Shown one piece after another: positions 1 through 5,556 of a stretch of DNA of 6,651 nucleotides. The stretch lies in assembly GCA_910585605.1 (NCBI GenBank), contig CAJUFL010000103.1, positions 1-6,651 on the forward strand, read 5' to 3'. A program made the translations under genes and the position numbers. How positions within the stretch are numbered: the first letter of the stretch is position 1; each line of letters starts with the position of its first letter. The stretch is from an uncultured Lachnospiraceae bacterium (GTDB taxonomy: Bacteria; Bacillota; Clostridia; Lachnospirales; Lachnospiraceae). Under the pieces are notes generated by a model. It searched no databases and was not told where the DNA came from. It was given only the letters and a program-made list of their open reading frames with translations.

Positions 1-57
1 TTACTCAATAATCGTAGCCACACGACCAGAACCTACTGTACGACCACCCTCACGGTA
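1..57 (-). pseudogene. tuf: Detached 3' end of tuf (EF-Tu), probable attachment site
   Basis: Read on the minus strand, this encodes REGGRTVGSGRVATIIE followed by TAA at 3-1, which is the highly conserved C-terminus of elongation factor Tu. The similarity stops at about position 54-57. Upstream in the same frame come unrelated codons and an in-frame TAA at 96-94, so no tuf body is attached. The fragment is also visibly richer in GC than the AT-rich DNA next to it. I infer that this is the displaced 3' end left when an element integrated into tuf, with an intact tuf restored at the far end of the element. A gene broken by an unrelated deletion would look the same from this window alone. Identity as a tuf end is very likely; its role as an att site is an inference. 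Confidence 0.82.
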
Positions 58-101
58 TTTGAATAGCGTTTTTTGTGATATTTTCTATGCTTTTTATTGC
101 A

Positions 102-127
102 AAAAACAGCGTAAAATCGCTGTTTTT
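102..127. terminator. Bidirectional rho-independent terminator-like hairpin
   Basis: A perfect 10-bp stem, AAAAACAGCG at 102-111 and CGCTGTTTTT at 118-127, encloses a 6-nt loop. The inner CAGCG/CGCTG part is followed by a T-run on either strand, so it could stop transcription in both directions. It lies about 65 bp past the stop codon of the last TIR gene and would end the defence transcript before it reaches the tuf fragment. Confidence 0.7.
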
Positions 128-156
128 ATGTGGTGTATTTTTATTTGCATGATTTC

Positions 157-175
157 TTGGCACCGTTTTGGCACC
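157..175. repeat. TTGGCACC direct repeat pair, possible integrase arm site
   Basis: Two exact copies of TTGGCACC lie at 157-164 and 168-175, with a period of 11 bp, about one helical turn. They sit roughly 100-120 bp inside the tuf fragment, in a noncoding strip. Short direct repeats inside an element end are typical of arm-type binding sites of tyrosine integrases. No integrase gene is in this window, so the assignment is inferred from position and spacing only. Confidence 0.45.
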
Positions 176-191
176 AAAAATTTCCTATACC

Positions 192-668
192 CTATAACCG
201 CTTCTTCAGTACATCATAAAAACGCTCAACTTTACTTTGTTGGAAAGTCGCTTCTTCATATATTGGACGGAATTTTTGATATTCTTGGTCTACATCATTG
301 CTTGCTGAAACATATTTGCGAATATCCGCAACTTTCTTCAAACGAGGCCAATATTGCAAAAAATCAGGCAACATTACATCTTCTTTCAGAAAAGTTGCAG
401 TTGGCATATCTACCTGTGCTGCCATTCCAACTTCAAATGGCACCCACTGTGATAATCGTGTAATTGATGACATAACAACAATAATGTCTGAACATTTATT
501 GAGACTATCTCGTATATGGTCTGTCAATTCTTTTCCATTCTGTGTCATAGATTCATCCAATACATCAAGATAATACGCAACATTACATGATTTTAATTCA
601 TTTGCAATCTGATTAGCCGTAAATGAATCCTCCTGTTTGTGAGATATAAATATTTTCACTCTTTTCAC
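192..668 (-). CDS. TIR_2-type TIR domain protein, probable NAD+-consuming enzyme
   Basis: A 158-residue protein that is almost entirely one TIR domain. It opens with the box-1-like strand VKIFISHKQEDS (4-15), continues through YYLDVLDE (32-39), and reaches SQWVPFEVGMA (73-83). The Glu at 79 in this W-x-x-x-E context is where catalytically active TIR domains such as SARM1 carry their NADase glutamate, so the enzyme looks active. The start used is GTG at 668, with AGGAG four bases upstream; a second GTG at 659 would remove three residues. It is the last gene of the cluster, 45 bp after the other TIR gene. It may make or cleave a nucleotide signal, or act as a second sensor. No transmembrane or receptor region is visible. 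The TIR call is firm; immune function is inferred from the neighbours. Confidence 0.88.
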   Translation of the reverse strand: MKRVKIFISHKQEDSFTANQIANELKSCNVAYYLDVLDESMTQNGKELTDHIRDSLNKCSDIIVVMSSITRLSQWVPFEVGMAAQVDMPTATFLKEDVMLPDFLQYWPRLKKVADIRKYVSASNDVDQEYQKFRPIYEEATFQQSKVERFYDVLKKRL

Positions 669-713
669 CTCTCCTCAAAAAATTTCTCTTATTCGCCAAA
701 GCAAACTATCTTT

Positions 714-1094
714 TTAAACATTGGCAGTAATCCATGCCTCCAAAGAATCTTTTCGTTTAGACACTACCTGTATACCTAAGTTTGCAATTTCGGTACTTGT
801 ACTTTCTGTAATTTTTACCGCAACAACCGGTTTCCCTATATCAACAGCAAACCTTATCTCTTCAATAGCCATCCCTAAATTATTTGCCGGACGGTTAGAA
901 CATACTACCACATTTGCATATTTTATTTGTCTTTGAATTTGCGGATCAACATTATAGCGTCTATCGACACTATCAAATGGATCACTGCTTGGTACCGAGT
1001 AATCTCTAACCTTATACTTTGTTCGATCTAATAAAGCACTAAGTTCTGCATAATCACCATTATTCCACCGATGTGGTATAAAAACATTAATCAT
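714..1094 (-). CDS. ThsB-like TIR protein (DUF1863 type), candidate signal-producing enzyme
   Basis: A 126-residue stand-alone TIR-like domain. It begins with INVFIPHRW (2-10), has RDYSVPSSDP (30-39) in the place typical of the DUF1863/ThsB group, then IKYANVVVCSNRP (57-69), and ends its core with MAIEEIRFAVDIGKPVVAVKI (75-95). Glu79 aligns best with the catalytic glutamate of active TIRs (E-I-x-x-A pattern). In Thoeris systems, ThsB-type proteins sense infection and convert NAD+ to a cyclic ADP-ribose isomer. Because it directly follows the caspase-like gene (21 bp gap), it is the best candidate for the enzyme that makes the signal activating that protease. The start ATG at 1094 has AAGGAG and GAGG upstream. 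Family is fairly sure; the product and its specificity are not visible from sequence. Confidence 0.83.
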   Translation of the reverse strand: MINVFIPHRWNNGDYAELSALLDRTKYKVRDYSVPSSDPFDSVDRRYNVDPQIQRQIKYANVVVCSNRPANNLGMAIEEIRFAVDIGKPVVAVKITESTSTEIANLGIQVVSKRKDSLEAWITANV

Positions 1095-1115
1095 ATCCTC
1101 ATTCTCCTTTTCATT

Positions 1116-2087
1116 TTAAATTGTATTTTTGTTTACAAGTTTCCAATAATGTTGTCCTTGTGCCGTCAATTTACACGCTTTATGATGGATTGCGGCATAA
1201 TACATATGTTCTTCTCCAACAGGAACTACCAAATTCAATTTTACAAATCTTTGCAAAATTTCGAAGATAGCTTGATGTTCCTTATTAACTTCTTTAATGT
1301 CCGCCTCGTGTTTATCTGGCTCATATGTCGGATCAAGCTGATATTCATCGTAAGGTGTGATAAAAAATTCTGTTATTCTACGCAATTCGGAAATTGGAAT
1401 CGGTGGTGCATTTTTTCTTAACGAAACAAAACTACTAATATTTGCTTTAAACAACGGTCTCTGATCATCCCATGCACCAAGCGATCTGTCGATATAAGAA
1501 TATATGCTACCAGGAGATACCTCACCCAACAAGTTCATTGCACCACCATATAATGCCTCTATCAACAACGATGTAAAAATACCATGTCCGTTTTCCTCTG
1601 TCGCATACTCTGATGCCCCACAAGCAGCAAGTATTGTTGTCCCTTGATGTAGTATTGAGAAATTGGGCATATCAATTGGATTGGCAATTGCCCCACTAAA
1701 GCAACTATCAAGAATAATAACTTTGTTTCGTGCCTTTGATTTCGATACAAAACTCATTATCTCATTAAGAGACACACCATCATCAGGACGTTTAATGTCA
1801 CTTGTACATAAATATCCGCCAGCCGAATCAAAAGAACCATGCCCTGAATAATAAAACACCGCAATCTCTGATTCGCTTTCAAATAAATCTTCAATGGCAT
1901 CTTTTAATTCGCTTCTTGTAATGTACGCAGCCTCGCTAGTTGCACACATAATCTTTACTTGAAAATTCAAAGTATTATCTCCGTTACGTTCCAATGCGGC
2001 TTTTATCGAATTCGCATCATTAACACATCCATGTAAGTCATCCACATACTCATAGCAATCTATCCCTACGCATAATGCTTTTTTCAT
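1116..2087 (-). CDS. Caspase-like (peptidase C14) protease, Thoeris IV-like effector
   Basis: A 323-residue protein. The N-terminal ~220 residues form a caspase-fold domain: strand MKKALCVGIDCYE (1-13), DLHGCVNDA (17-25), the histidine motif YYSGHGS with His83, and the cysteine motif ILDSCFSGA with Cys129. Both catalytic residues are present, so an active cysteine protease is expected. Residues ~260-323 resemble a winged-helix fold (LQRFVKLNLVVPVGEEHMYY, then KLTAQGQHYW); this part may sense the signal or bind a partner. In type IV Thoeris, a caspase-like protease activated by TIR-made N7-cADPR degrades cell proteins to stop phage growth. Here the gene is followed by two TIR genes and preceded, 11 bp away, by a proline-rich microprotein. 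The start ATG at 2087 has AGGAGA 5-6 bases upstream. Protease family is near certain; the immune effector role is inferred. Confidence 0.92.
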   Translation of the reverse strand: MKKALCVGIDCYEYVDDLHGCVNDANSIKAALERNGDNTLNFQVKIMCATSEAAYITRSELKDAIEDLFESESEIAVFYYSGHGSFDSAGGYLCTSDIKRPDDGVSLNEIMSFVSKSKARNKVIILDSCFSGAIANPIDMPNFSILHQGTTILAACGASEYATEENGHGIFTSLLIEALYGGAMNLLGEVSPGSIYSYIDRSLGAWDDQRPLFKANISSFVSLRKNAPPIPISELRRITEFFITPYDEYQLDPTYEPDKHEADIKEVNKEHQAIFEILQRFVKLNLVVPVGEEHMYYAAIHHKACKLTAQGQHYWKLVNKNTI

Positions 2088-2098
2088 ATCGTTCTCCT

Positions 2099-2230
2099 CT
2101 ACTTCTTTTTAGGTGGCTTTACTGGTGGCATTGGCGGTCTTGATGATGTTGGTGGTAAACTTAAACCTCTTCGCCTACTACCAATTTTATTTTGTTTGTT
2201 TCCATTCTTAGTGCCTTTTCTCTCGCTCAT
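2099..2230 (-). CDS. Basic proline-rich 43-residue microprotein
   Basis: The protein starts MSERKGTKNG and ends MPPVKPPKKK. A strong AAGGAGG seven bases before the ATG at 2230 fixes this start; the longer reading from an upstream ATG would run through the 2TM gene in another frame. It has 13 Lys/Arg against one Glu and eight prolines, all in the last 18 residues, as repeated PP pairs. It has no hydrophobic segment and should be disordered. It begins 10 bp after the 2TM stop and ends 11 bp before the caspase start, so its ribosome site lies right behind the 2TM stop and co-translation is likely. The RRR stretch (19-21) and KKK end could be substrate sites, since many caspase-like bacterial proteases cut after basic residues. 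A bait, adaptor, inhibitor or membrane-partner role is equally open. I do not recognise a named family. Confidence 0.75.
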   Translation of the reverse strand: MSERKGTKNGNKQNKIGSRRRGLSLPPTSSRPPMPPVKPPKKK

Positions 2231-2240
2231 TGAATCCTCC

Positions 2241-2726
2241 TTAAAAATTATTTTCAAAATAGAAATCAGTTTTTTGATCTGCTTCTTTCTTAAAATTTTC
2301 ATTATCTAAAAGAATTTCTTCTTTCATATTTTTATTTTCAATACCCGTATATTCATTTTTAAATGTATATAACAGTTCATTTATTTCTTCCTCTGTCAAT
2401 TCGCCATTAGACACTTTTAACCAATTATACTCCATTTTATTATACAAATATTTCAAATCCTCCATAAATGAAGCAATCAATTTCAATCTTATGTTATATG
2501 GCAAATAAACTTTTATGGCATTCAAAACTTGAGAAATCGCTATTATAATTGACCATAACAATGAAAATTGTTGCCATATTGCCCAAGCAGCAATACTTGT
2601 AGATGACACTACCGCACTAAAAACATTTATTCTACGATTCCATTTATAAGAACTTTCCTCATATAAATCTAAATAAAATATCCATGCCTTTATTTGAACC
2701 ATATATCGCCAGTACTTCTCTTGCAT
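2241..2726 (-). CDS. Two-helix (SLATT-like) membrane protein, possible effector
   Basis: A 161-residue protein. An N-terminal aromatic helix (YWRYMVQIKAWIFYLDLYEE, 5-24) leads into two adjacent hydrophobic segments, roughly 34-51 (VFSAVVSSTSIAAWAIW) and 54-75 (FSLLWSIIIAISQVLNAIKVYL). A cytosolic helical region follows, with MEYNWLKVSNGELTEEEINELL (98-119), and then an acidic Asn/Glu/Lys-rich tail. The 2TM hairpin plus C-terminal helices resembles SLATT-type 2TM proteins, proposed pore-forming effectors in nucleotide-signal immune systems, but I cannot confirm the family. It is the first gene of the five-gene cluster, 51 bp after the endonuclease stop, with AGAGG upstream of ATG 2726. It could be cut or opened by the caspase arm, or anchor the complex at the membrane. 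No gasdermin-like features are seen. Confidence 0.78.
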   Translation of the reverse strand: MQEKYWRYMVQIKAWIFYLDLYEESSYKWNRRINVFSAVVSSTSIAAWAIWQQFSLLWSIIIAISQVLNAIKVYLPYNIRLKLIASFMEDLKYLYNKMEYNWLKVSNGELTEEEINELLYTFKNEYTGIENKNMKEEILLDNENFKKEADQKTDFYFENNF

Positions 2727-2777
2727 ACTACATCCTCTTTCTCCCTTTGTTTTCAGTCTTTAAATGCTTAAATATCA

Positions 2778-3677
2778 CTAACCATTATGTAACTCCTTAG
2801 CATAGGCATAAATCCGTTTCAAATAATTCTCATTGGCAGTCCTGTTATTATCATTTCCTACCAAACTCGAAAACCCCAAATAAGAATTAAACCCTAACAT
2901 ATATACAGCAATAGCCATTGCCATATCTTCTGTCTCTCTACCTGACATATCCGCGATATTTTTCAATTCCTGCAAAACAGTGTCATGCGGAATTTGAACC
3001 GTTCCATCCTGCTTTACCACCTTTTCAATTACATTTGGAAGAACCATACACATATTATAAAAAGCATTATCTTCCCTAGTTGTGATTGCATAAAACTGAT
3101 CCAAACTTACTCGTCTTATTCTTTTATGGGATACACGCTTTCCGTCTACCGTAGTTTCCCACTTTATATTTTGTGACTTCTGGGCAATTGCTTCTACCAA
3201 AAAACAAGCGCAATCGTCATCACTTAATAACTGATTTTGCATCTTAATATATGTTTTACCTGCCGAAGCTGAATTCATTGTATTATGCTTATTCTTCATT
3301 TCAACATATACTGTATGAACCACATCTCCATCCGGCAACACGATTCCGTCCTCGTTTTGATAAATTACATCCCAACCGCCTTCTTTCCCATTCTCCGGTA
3401 CTCTGCATTTATCTATATACTGAAATATCCTTTGATGAAAGTAGCCTATATCATTATTATTTGACTTGTCACGCTGACGAAATATTTCATTACCTACCAT
3501 TTCTTCCCACGAAGTCTGATATACTGTTTTATCGAAAATCAGTTTGATAGGGTCAATGATATTTTTGTTAAAACGCTTCACATCATAGGATTCAAGTTTC
3601 TCACCATACTTTTCTATCGTTGCTCCTACATGCTTAATAAAATTTTCTTCCGATATAAAATCCAACGACCAACTCAT
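2778..3677 (-). CDS. Type II restriction endonuclease, Eco47II family
   Basis: A 299-residue protein matching the Eco47II restriction endonuclease family (PF09553), whose founding members cut GGNCC. The family layout is visible: NIIDPIKLIFD near 39-49, the catalytic block with D103 (GGWD) and the E-x-K element VEMKNKHNT (E126, K128), then DQFYAITT and MVLPNVIEKVV. These are the acidic and lysine residues of a PD-(D/E)xK nuclease, so the enzyme looks intact; full length is typical. It cleaves unmethylated foreign DNA, and the methyltransferase next to it protects the host. The ATG at 3677 lies 5 bp after the methyltransferase stop, with GGGAGG about 10 bases upstream, so the two are co-transcribed. 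Exact site specificity (GGNCC versus GGWCC and relatives) cannot be read from the sequence. Confidence 0.92.
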   Translation of the reverse strand: MSWSLDFISEENFIKHVGATIEKYGEKLESYDVKRFNKNIIDPIKLIFDKTVYQTSWEEMVGNEIFRQRDKSNNNDIGYFHQRIFQYIDKCRVPENGKEGGWDVIYQNEDGIVLPDGDVVHTVYVEMKNKHNTMNSASAGKTYIKMQNQLLSDDDCACFLVEAIAQKSQNIKWETTVDGKRVSHKRIRRVSLDQFYAITTREDNAFYNMCMVLPNVIEKVVKQDGTVQIPHDTVLQELKNIADMSGRETEDMAMAIAVYMLGFNSYLGFSSLVGNDNNRTANENYLKRIYAYAKELHNG

Positions 3678-3682
3678 TACGA

Positions 3683-4717
3683 TTACATTGCCTCCCTGAT
3701 TTTCTCTTTTTTTGCCAATATCTCAAGTGAACGATGTATTTCTGTTGCAATATCCCATGCCAAATTAACTGGCACTGCGTTTCCCACCTGTTTATACTGA
3801 GATGAAACATTTCCACAAAATTCCCATTCATCTGGAAAAGTCTGACACCTTGCATTTTCCCTTATCGTAAATGGTCTTGCCTCTAATGGGTGGCAACGCT
3901 CCGTCTGCTTTTGGGACGGCGATGTTAATACAGTTAATGACGGCTCATCTAAACTCATTCTCCGTAATATCCCGGTACGTCCGCCCTCCATTTCCCAACA
4001 GCTTTTCATATACTCTTTTGCCACATTTGGATCAATGTCTCGCCAGTACCCACCTGCCGGAACCATTTCAAATATCTTTTTCTTTTTTTCTCCATATGGA
4101 ATATATGGACTATCTGGACAATCTAACAAAACATCTTTCAATACAGGTTTGTAGTCATGAGGTTTGGGGAATACATATTCTGTTTTGTCTACTAAATCAT
4201 TTCTTATTCCGACTGTAATCAAACGCTCTCTCTTTTGAGGGACTCCGTAATCCCACGCATTCAATACTTTTTTATCAATTGTATATCCTGCCTTTGCAAA
4301 AATATTTAACATCGTTTTATATGTATTTCCGTGATTATGCGTAAGCAATCCCCTAACATTTTCAAACAGAAACATCTTCGGCTGCAGTTTCTGTAAAAAT
4401 AACGCATAATGGTAAAAAAGCGTTCCTCTAGCATCTTCCAATCCCAACCTTTTCCCTGCATATGAAAATGCCTGACAAGGTGCTCCCCCAGAAAGTAAAT
4501 CAAGTTCTCCTTTCTTTATATGAAAATATTTTTCCAAATCTAAACAAGAAATATTTGCAATATCATCATGAATGACATTCCAATTAGGTCTGTTTCTTTT
4601 CAATGTATCTGACGCATCTTTATCAAATTCAATTAGTCCAAGCGTTTCAAATCCTGCTTTCTCAATTCCTAACGCAAGTCCGCCAGCACCAGCAAACAAT
4701 TCAATTGTGTAAAACAT
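3683..4717 (-). CDS. DNA (cytosine-5) methyltransferase of the R-M system
   Basis: A 344-residue protein with the full set of C5-methyltransferase motifs in order: I, FAGAGGL (8-14, SAM binding); IV, GAPCQAF with catalytic Cys81; VI, ENVRGL (119-124); VIII, QKRERLI (161-167); a target-recognition region at about 170-285; IX, RENARCQTFP (286-295); X, GNAVP (312-316). It methylates cytosine in the site cut by the downstream endonuclease, protecting self DNA. A candidate promoter at 4736-4764 gives a very short leader with GAGG before the ATG at 4717. The regulator gene ends 50 bp upstream, and an inverted repeat overlapping the -35 box suggests feedback control. All catalytic residues are present, so the gene looks functional. 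Family is certain; recognition sequence is inferred from the endonuclease family. Confidence 0.97.
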   Translation of the reverse strand: MFYTIELFAGAGGLALGIEKAGFETLGLIEFDKDASDTLKRNRPNWNVIHDDIANISCLDLEKYFHIKKGELDLLSGGAPCQAFSYAGKRLGLEDARGTLFYHYALFLQKLQPKMFLFENVRGLLTHNHGNTYKTMLNIFAKAGYTIDKKVLNAWDYGVPQKRERLITVGIRNDLVDKTEYVFPKPHDYKPVLKDVLLDCPDSPYIPYGEKKKKIFEMVPAGGYWRDIDPNVAKEYMKSCWEMEGGRTGILRRMSLDEPSLTVLTSPSQKQTERCHPLEARPFTIRENARCQTFPDEWEFCGNVSSQYKQVGNAVPVNLAWDIATEIHRSLEILAKKEKIREAM

Positions 4718-4735
4718 ACGATTACCTCTTCTTTT

Positions 4736-4764
4736 TTTATAATACTAGCACACTTTGTGTCCAA
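4736..4764 (-). promoter_or_regulatory. Candidate sigma-A promoter for the methyltransferase
   Basis: On the minus strand, TTGGAC (4764-4759) and TATAAA (4741-4736) are separated by exactly 17 bp. Transcription would begin around 4729, only about a dozen bases before the methyltransferase ATG. The methyltransferase could therefore be expressed separately from the regulator gene, as R-M cassettes often require when they enter a new host. Confidence 0.55.
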
Positions 4765-4777
4765 TTATCAGGACACA
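4756..4777. promoter_or_regulatory. Inverted repeat, candidate operator of the HTH regulator
   Basis: TGTGTCC (4756-4762) and GGACACA (4771-4777) are perfect inverted arms around an 8-bp spacer. The repeat covers the stop codon of the HTH gene and part of the -35 box of the candidate methyltransferase promoter. That geometry suits a dimeric repressor or C-protein-type control. It lacks a T-run, so a terminator is less likely. Confidence 0.5.
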
Positions 4778-4995
4778 TTAAATATTTCTTCATCTTCTTC
4801 AATAAGTTCCATTATATCGGTAATCTGGCAGTTCAATGCCTTACAAATTTTACAAATGACTTCCGTAGAAACATTTTCATTCTTTCCCATTTTTGCAATT
4901 GTGTTTGTAGTAACGCCAGTTTGTTCTCTAAGCTGCGTTTTACTCATTCCCTTATCTATCAACAATTTCCAAAGTTTATTATAATTTACTTTCAT
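4768..4995 (-). CDS. Small XRE-family HTH regulator, likely R-M controller
   Basis: A 75-residue single-domain Cro/C1-type helix-turn-helix protein. The helix-turn-helix lies at about 18-38 (SKTQLREQTGVTTNTIAKM), followed by the typical VICKICKALNCQITDIMEL helices and an acidic tail. Such small regulators often sit directly upstream of R-M genes and time expression of methyltransferase and nuclease. I chose ATG at 4995; a GTG immediately before it (4998) would add one residue, and AGGTG upstream fits either. Its own promoter is at 5040-5068, and the inverted repeat at 4756-4777 is its most plausible target. It could instead be an unrelated element regulator, but position and strand favour the R-M role. 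Confidence 0.85.
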   Translation of the reverse strand: MKVNYNKLWKLLIDKGMSKTQLREQTGVTTNTIAKMGKNENVSTEVICKICKALNCQITDIMELIEEDEEIFNVS

Positions 4996-5039
4996 CACAA
5001 CTTACACCTATATAAAACTCTTTCTCTATTTACTTCCTT

Positions 5040-5068
5040 ATTGTACCAAATTGTATTGATATTTTCAA
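5040..5068 (-). promoter_or_regulatory. Sigma-A promoter of the HTH regulator/R-M cassette
   Basis: On the minus strand, TTGAAA (5068-5063) and TACAAT (5045-5040) are separated by 17 bp, close to the sigma-A consensus. The predicted start of transcription is near 5033, about 38 bases before the regulator's ATG. The cluster downstream of the R-M genes has no equally good promoter of its own that I could find, so transcription from here may continue into it. Confidence 0.6.
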
Positions 5069-5084
5069 TTCATTTTTGATTTAT

Positions 5085-5153
5085 TCAATCGACTATTCGC
5101 AATTTATTTCTTAATTTGTCTGGAATAACTTCTTTTAATAACCCATTGCCTAC
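5085..5153 (-). pseudogene. Possible orphan C-terminal coding tail
   Basis: One minus-strand frame reads GLLKEVIPDKLRNKLRIVD and then TGA at 5087-5085. The composition, alternating hydrophobic and charged residues with a clean stop, looks like the end of a real protein. The frame is closed by TAG at 5162-5160, inside the palindrome, and no start or ribosome site is seen. It may be the end of a gene lost when cargo was inserted, or chance. I do not recognise the family. Confidence 0.25.
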
Positions 5154-5171
5154 ATGGTGCTAGCACCATGT
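5152..5171. repeat. Perfect 20-bp palindrome
   Basis: ACATGGTGCTAGCACCATGT reads identically on both strands with no spacer. It lies between the terminator of the mobilization module and the R-M promoter, 84 bp upstream of that promoter's -35 box. A perfect spacerless palindrome suits a dimeric protein site (operator or recombinase) better than a hairpin terminator; there is no T-run next to it. Confidence 0.6.
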
Positions 5172-5189
5172 CACAAAATACCACTAAGG

Positions 5190-5214
5190 AAAAGGCAGGT
5201 TATATTTGCCTGCC
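5190..5214 (-). terminator. Rho-independent terminator of the mobilization operon
   Basis: On the minus strand, GGCAGG (5214-5209) and CCTGCC (5199-5194) pair as a 6-bp GC-rich stem with a 9-nt loop, followed by TTTTCC. It begins 20 bp after the stop of the small charged protein at 5234 and separates the mobilization genes from the defence cargo. The U-run is short, so termination may be partial. Confidence 0.7.
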
Positions 5215-5233
5215 CTTACACTTATATCTTTTA

Positions 5234-5548
5234 TTATTTTACAAAACTCCGTTCCAACTTCTCCCTTCGCCCTTTCAACCCATTTTGCTTTTCATACAGA
5301 CTGTTACGCTCCTCACATAGCTTTTCCATACGTTCTAACTTTTCTCTGCTTCCTTCCCGACATTCCGGCTCTATCTGCTTATATTCCCCTATCAGACTGC
5401 GGATTTTATTGTTATTCTCTTTCACCTGCTCCGAAACGCATAACCAATCAACTAAATTCCGCACTTCCATATCCATTTCGTACAAATCTGTTTCCGTCAA
5501 AATCTTCGTGCATAGCCGTACCATCACTTTCTTTTCCGTATCCGTCAT
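5234..5548 (-). CDS. Small charged coiled-coil-like protein of the mobilization module
   Basis: A 104-residue protein of unknown function. It starts MTDTEKKVMVRL and has a hydrophobic/helical N-terminal half (MEVRNLVDWLC). From about residue 45 it is strongly charged and heptad-like (REKLERMEKLCEERNSLYEKQNGL), which suggests a coiled coil. There are no membrane segments or enzyme motifs. The ATG at 5548 is preferred over TTG at 5560 because GAGGGAG sits just before it and the ATG clears the preceding stop by 8 bp. It is the last gene before the terminator at 5190-5214, behind the relaxase and the DUF6061-like gene. A helper or structural role in mobilization is possible but not shown. Confidence 0.72.
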   Translation of the reverse strand: MTDTEKKVMVRLCTKILTETDLYEMDMEVRNLVDWLCVSEQVKENNNKIRSLIGEYKQIEPECREGSREKLERMEKLCEERNSLYEKQNGLKGRREKLERSFVK

Positions 5549-5556
5549 GCTCTCCC

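Noticed and set aside
59..463. A 134-residue plus-strand frame across the element end
   Set aside because: It runs through the hairpin, the direct repeats and antisense to the TIR gene; no protein-like features.
2099..2302. A 67-residue version of the proline-rich protein starting further upstream
   Set aside because: It would overlap the 2TM coding region in another frame, whereas AAGGAGG sits seven bases before the internal ATG at 2230.
2241..2726. Bacterial gasdermin paired with the caspase protease
   Set aside because: At 161 residues with a 2TM hairpin, it lacks the length and beta-rich character of gasdermins.
4756..4777. Inverted repeat as terminator of the regulator gene
   Set aside because: The stem is not followed by a T-run, and it overlaps the stop codon and a promoter -35 box, so an operator role fits better.
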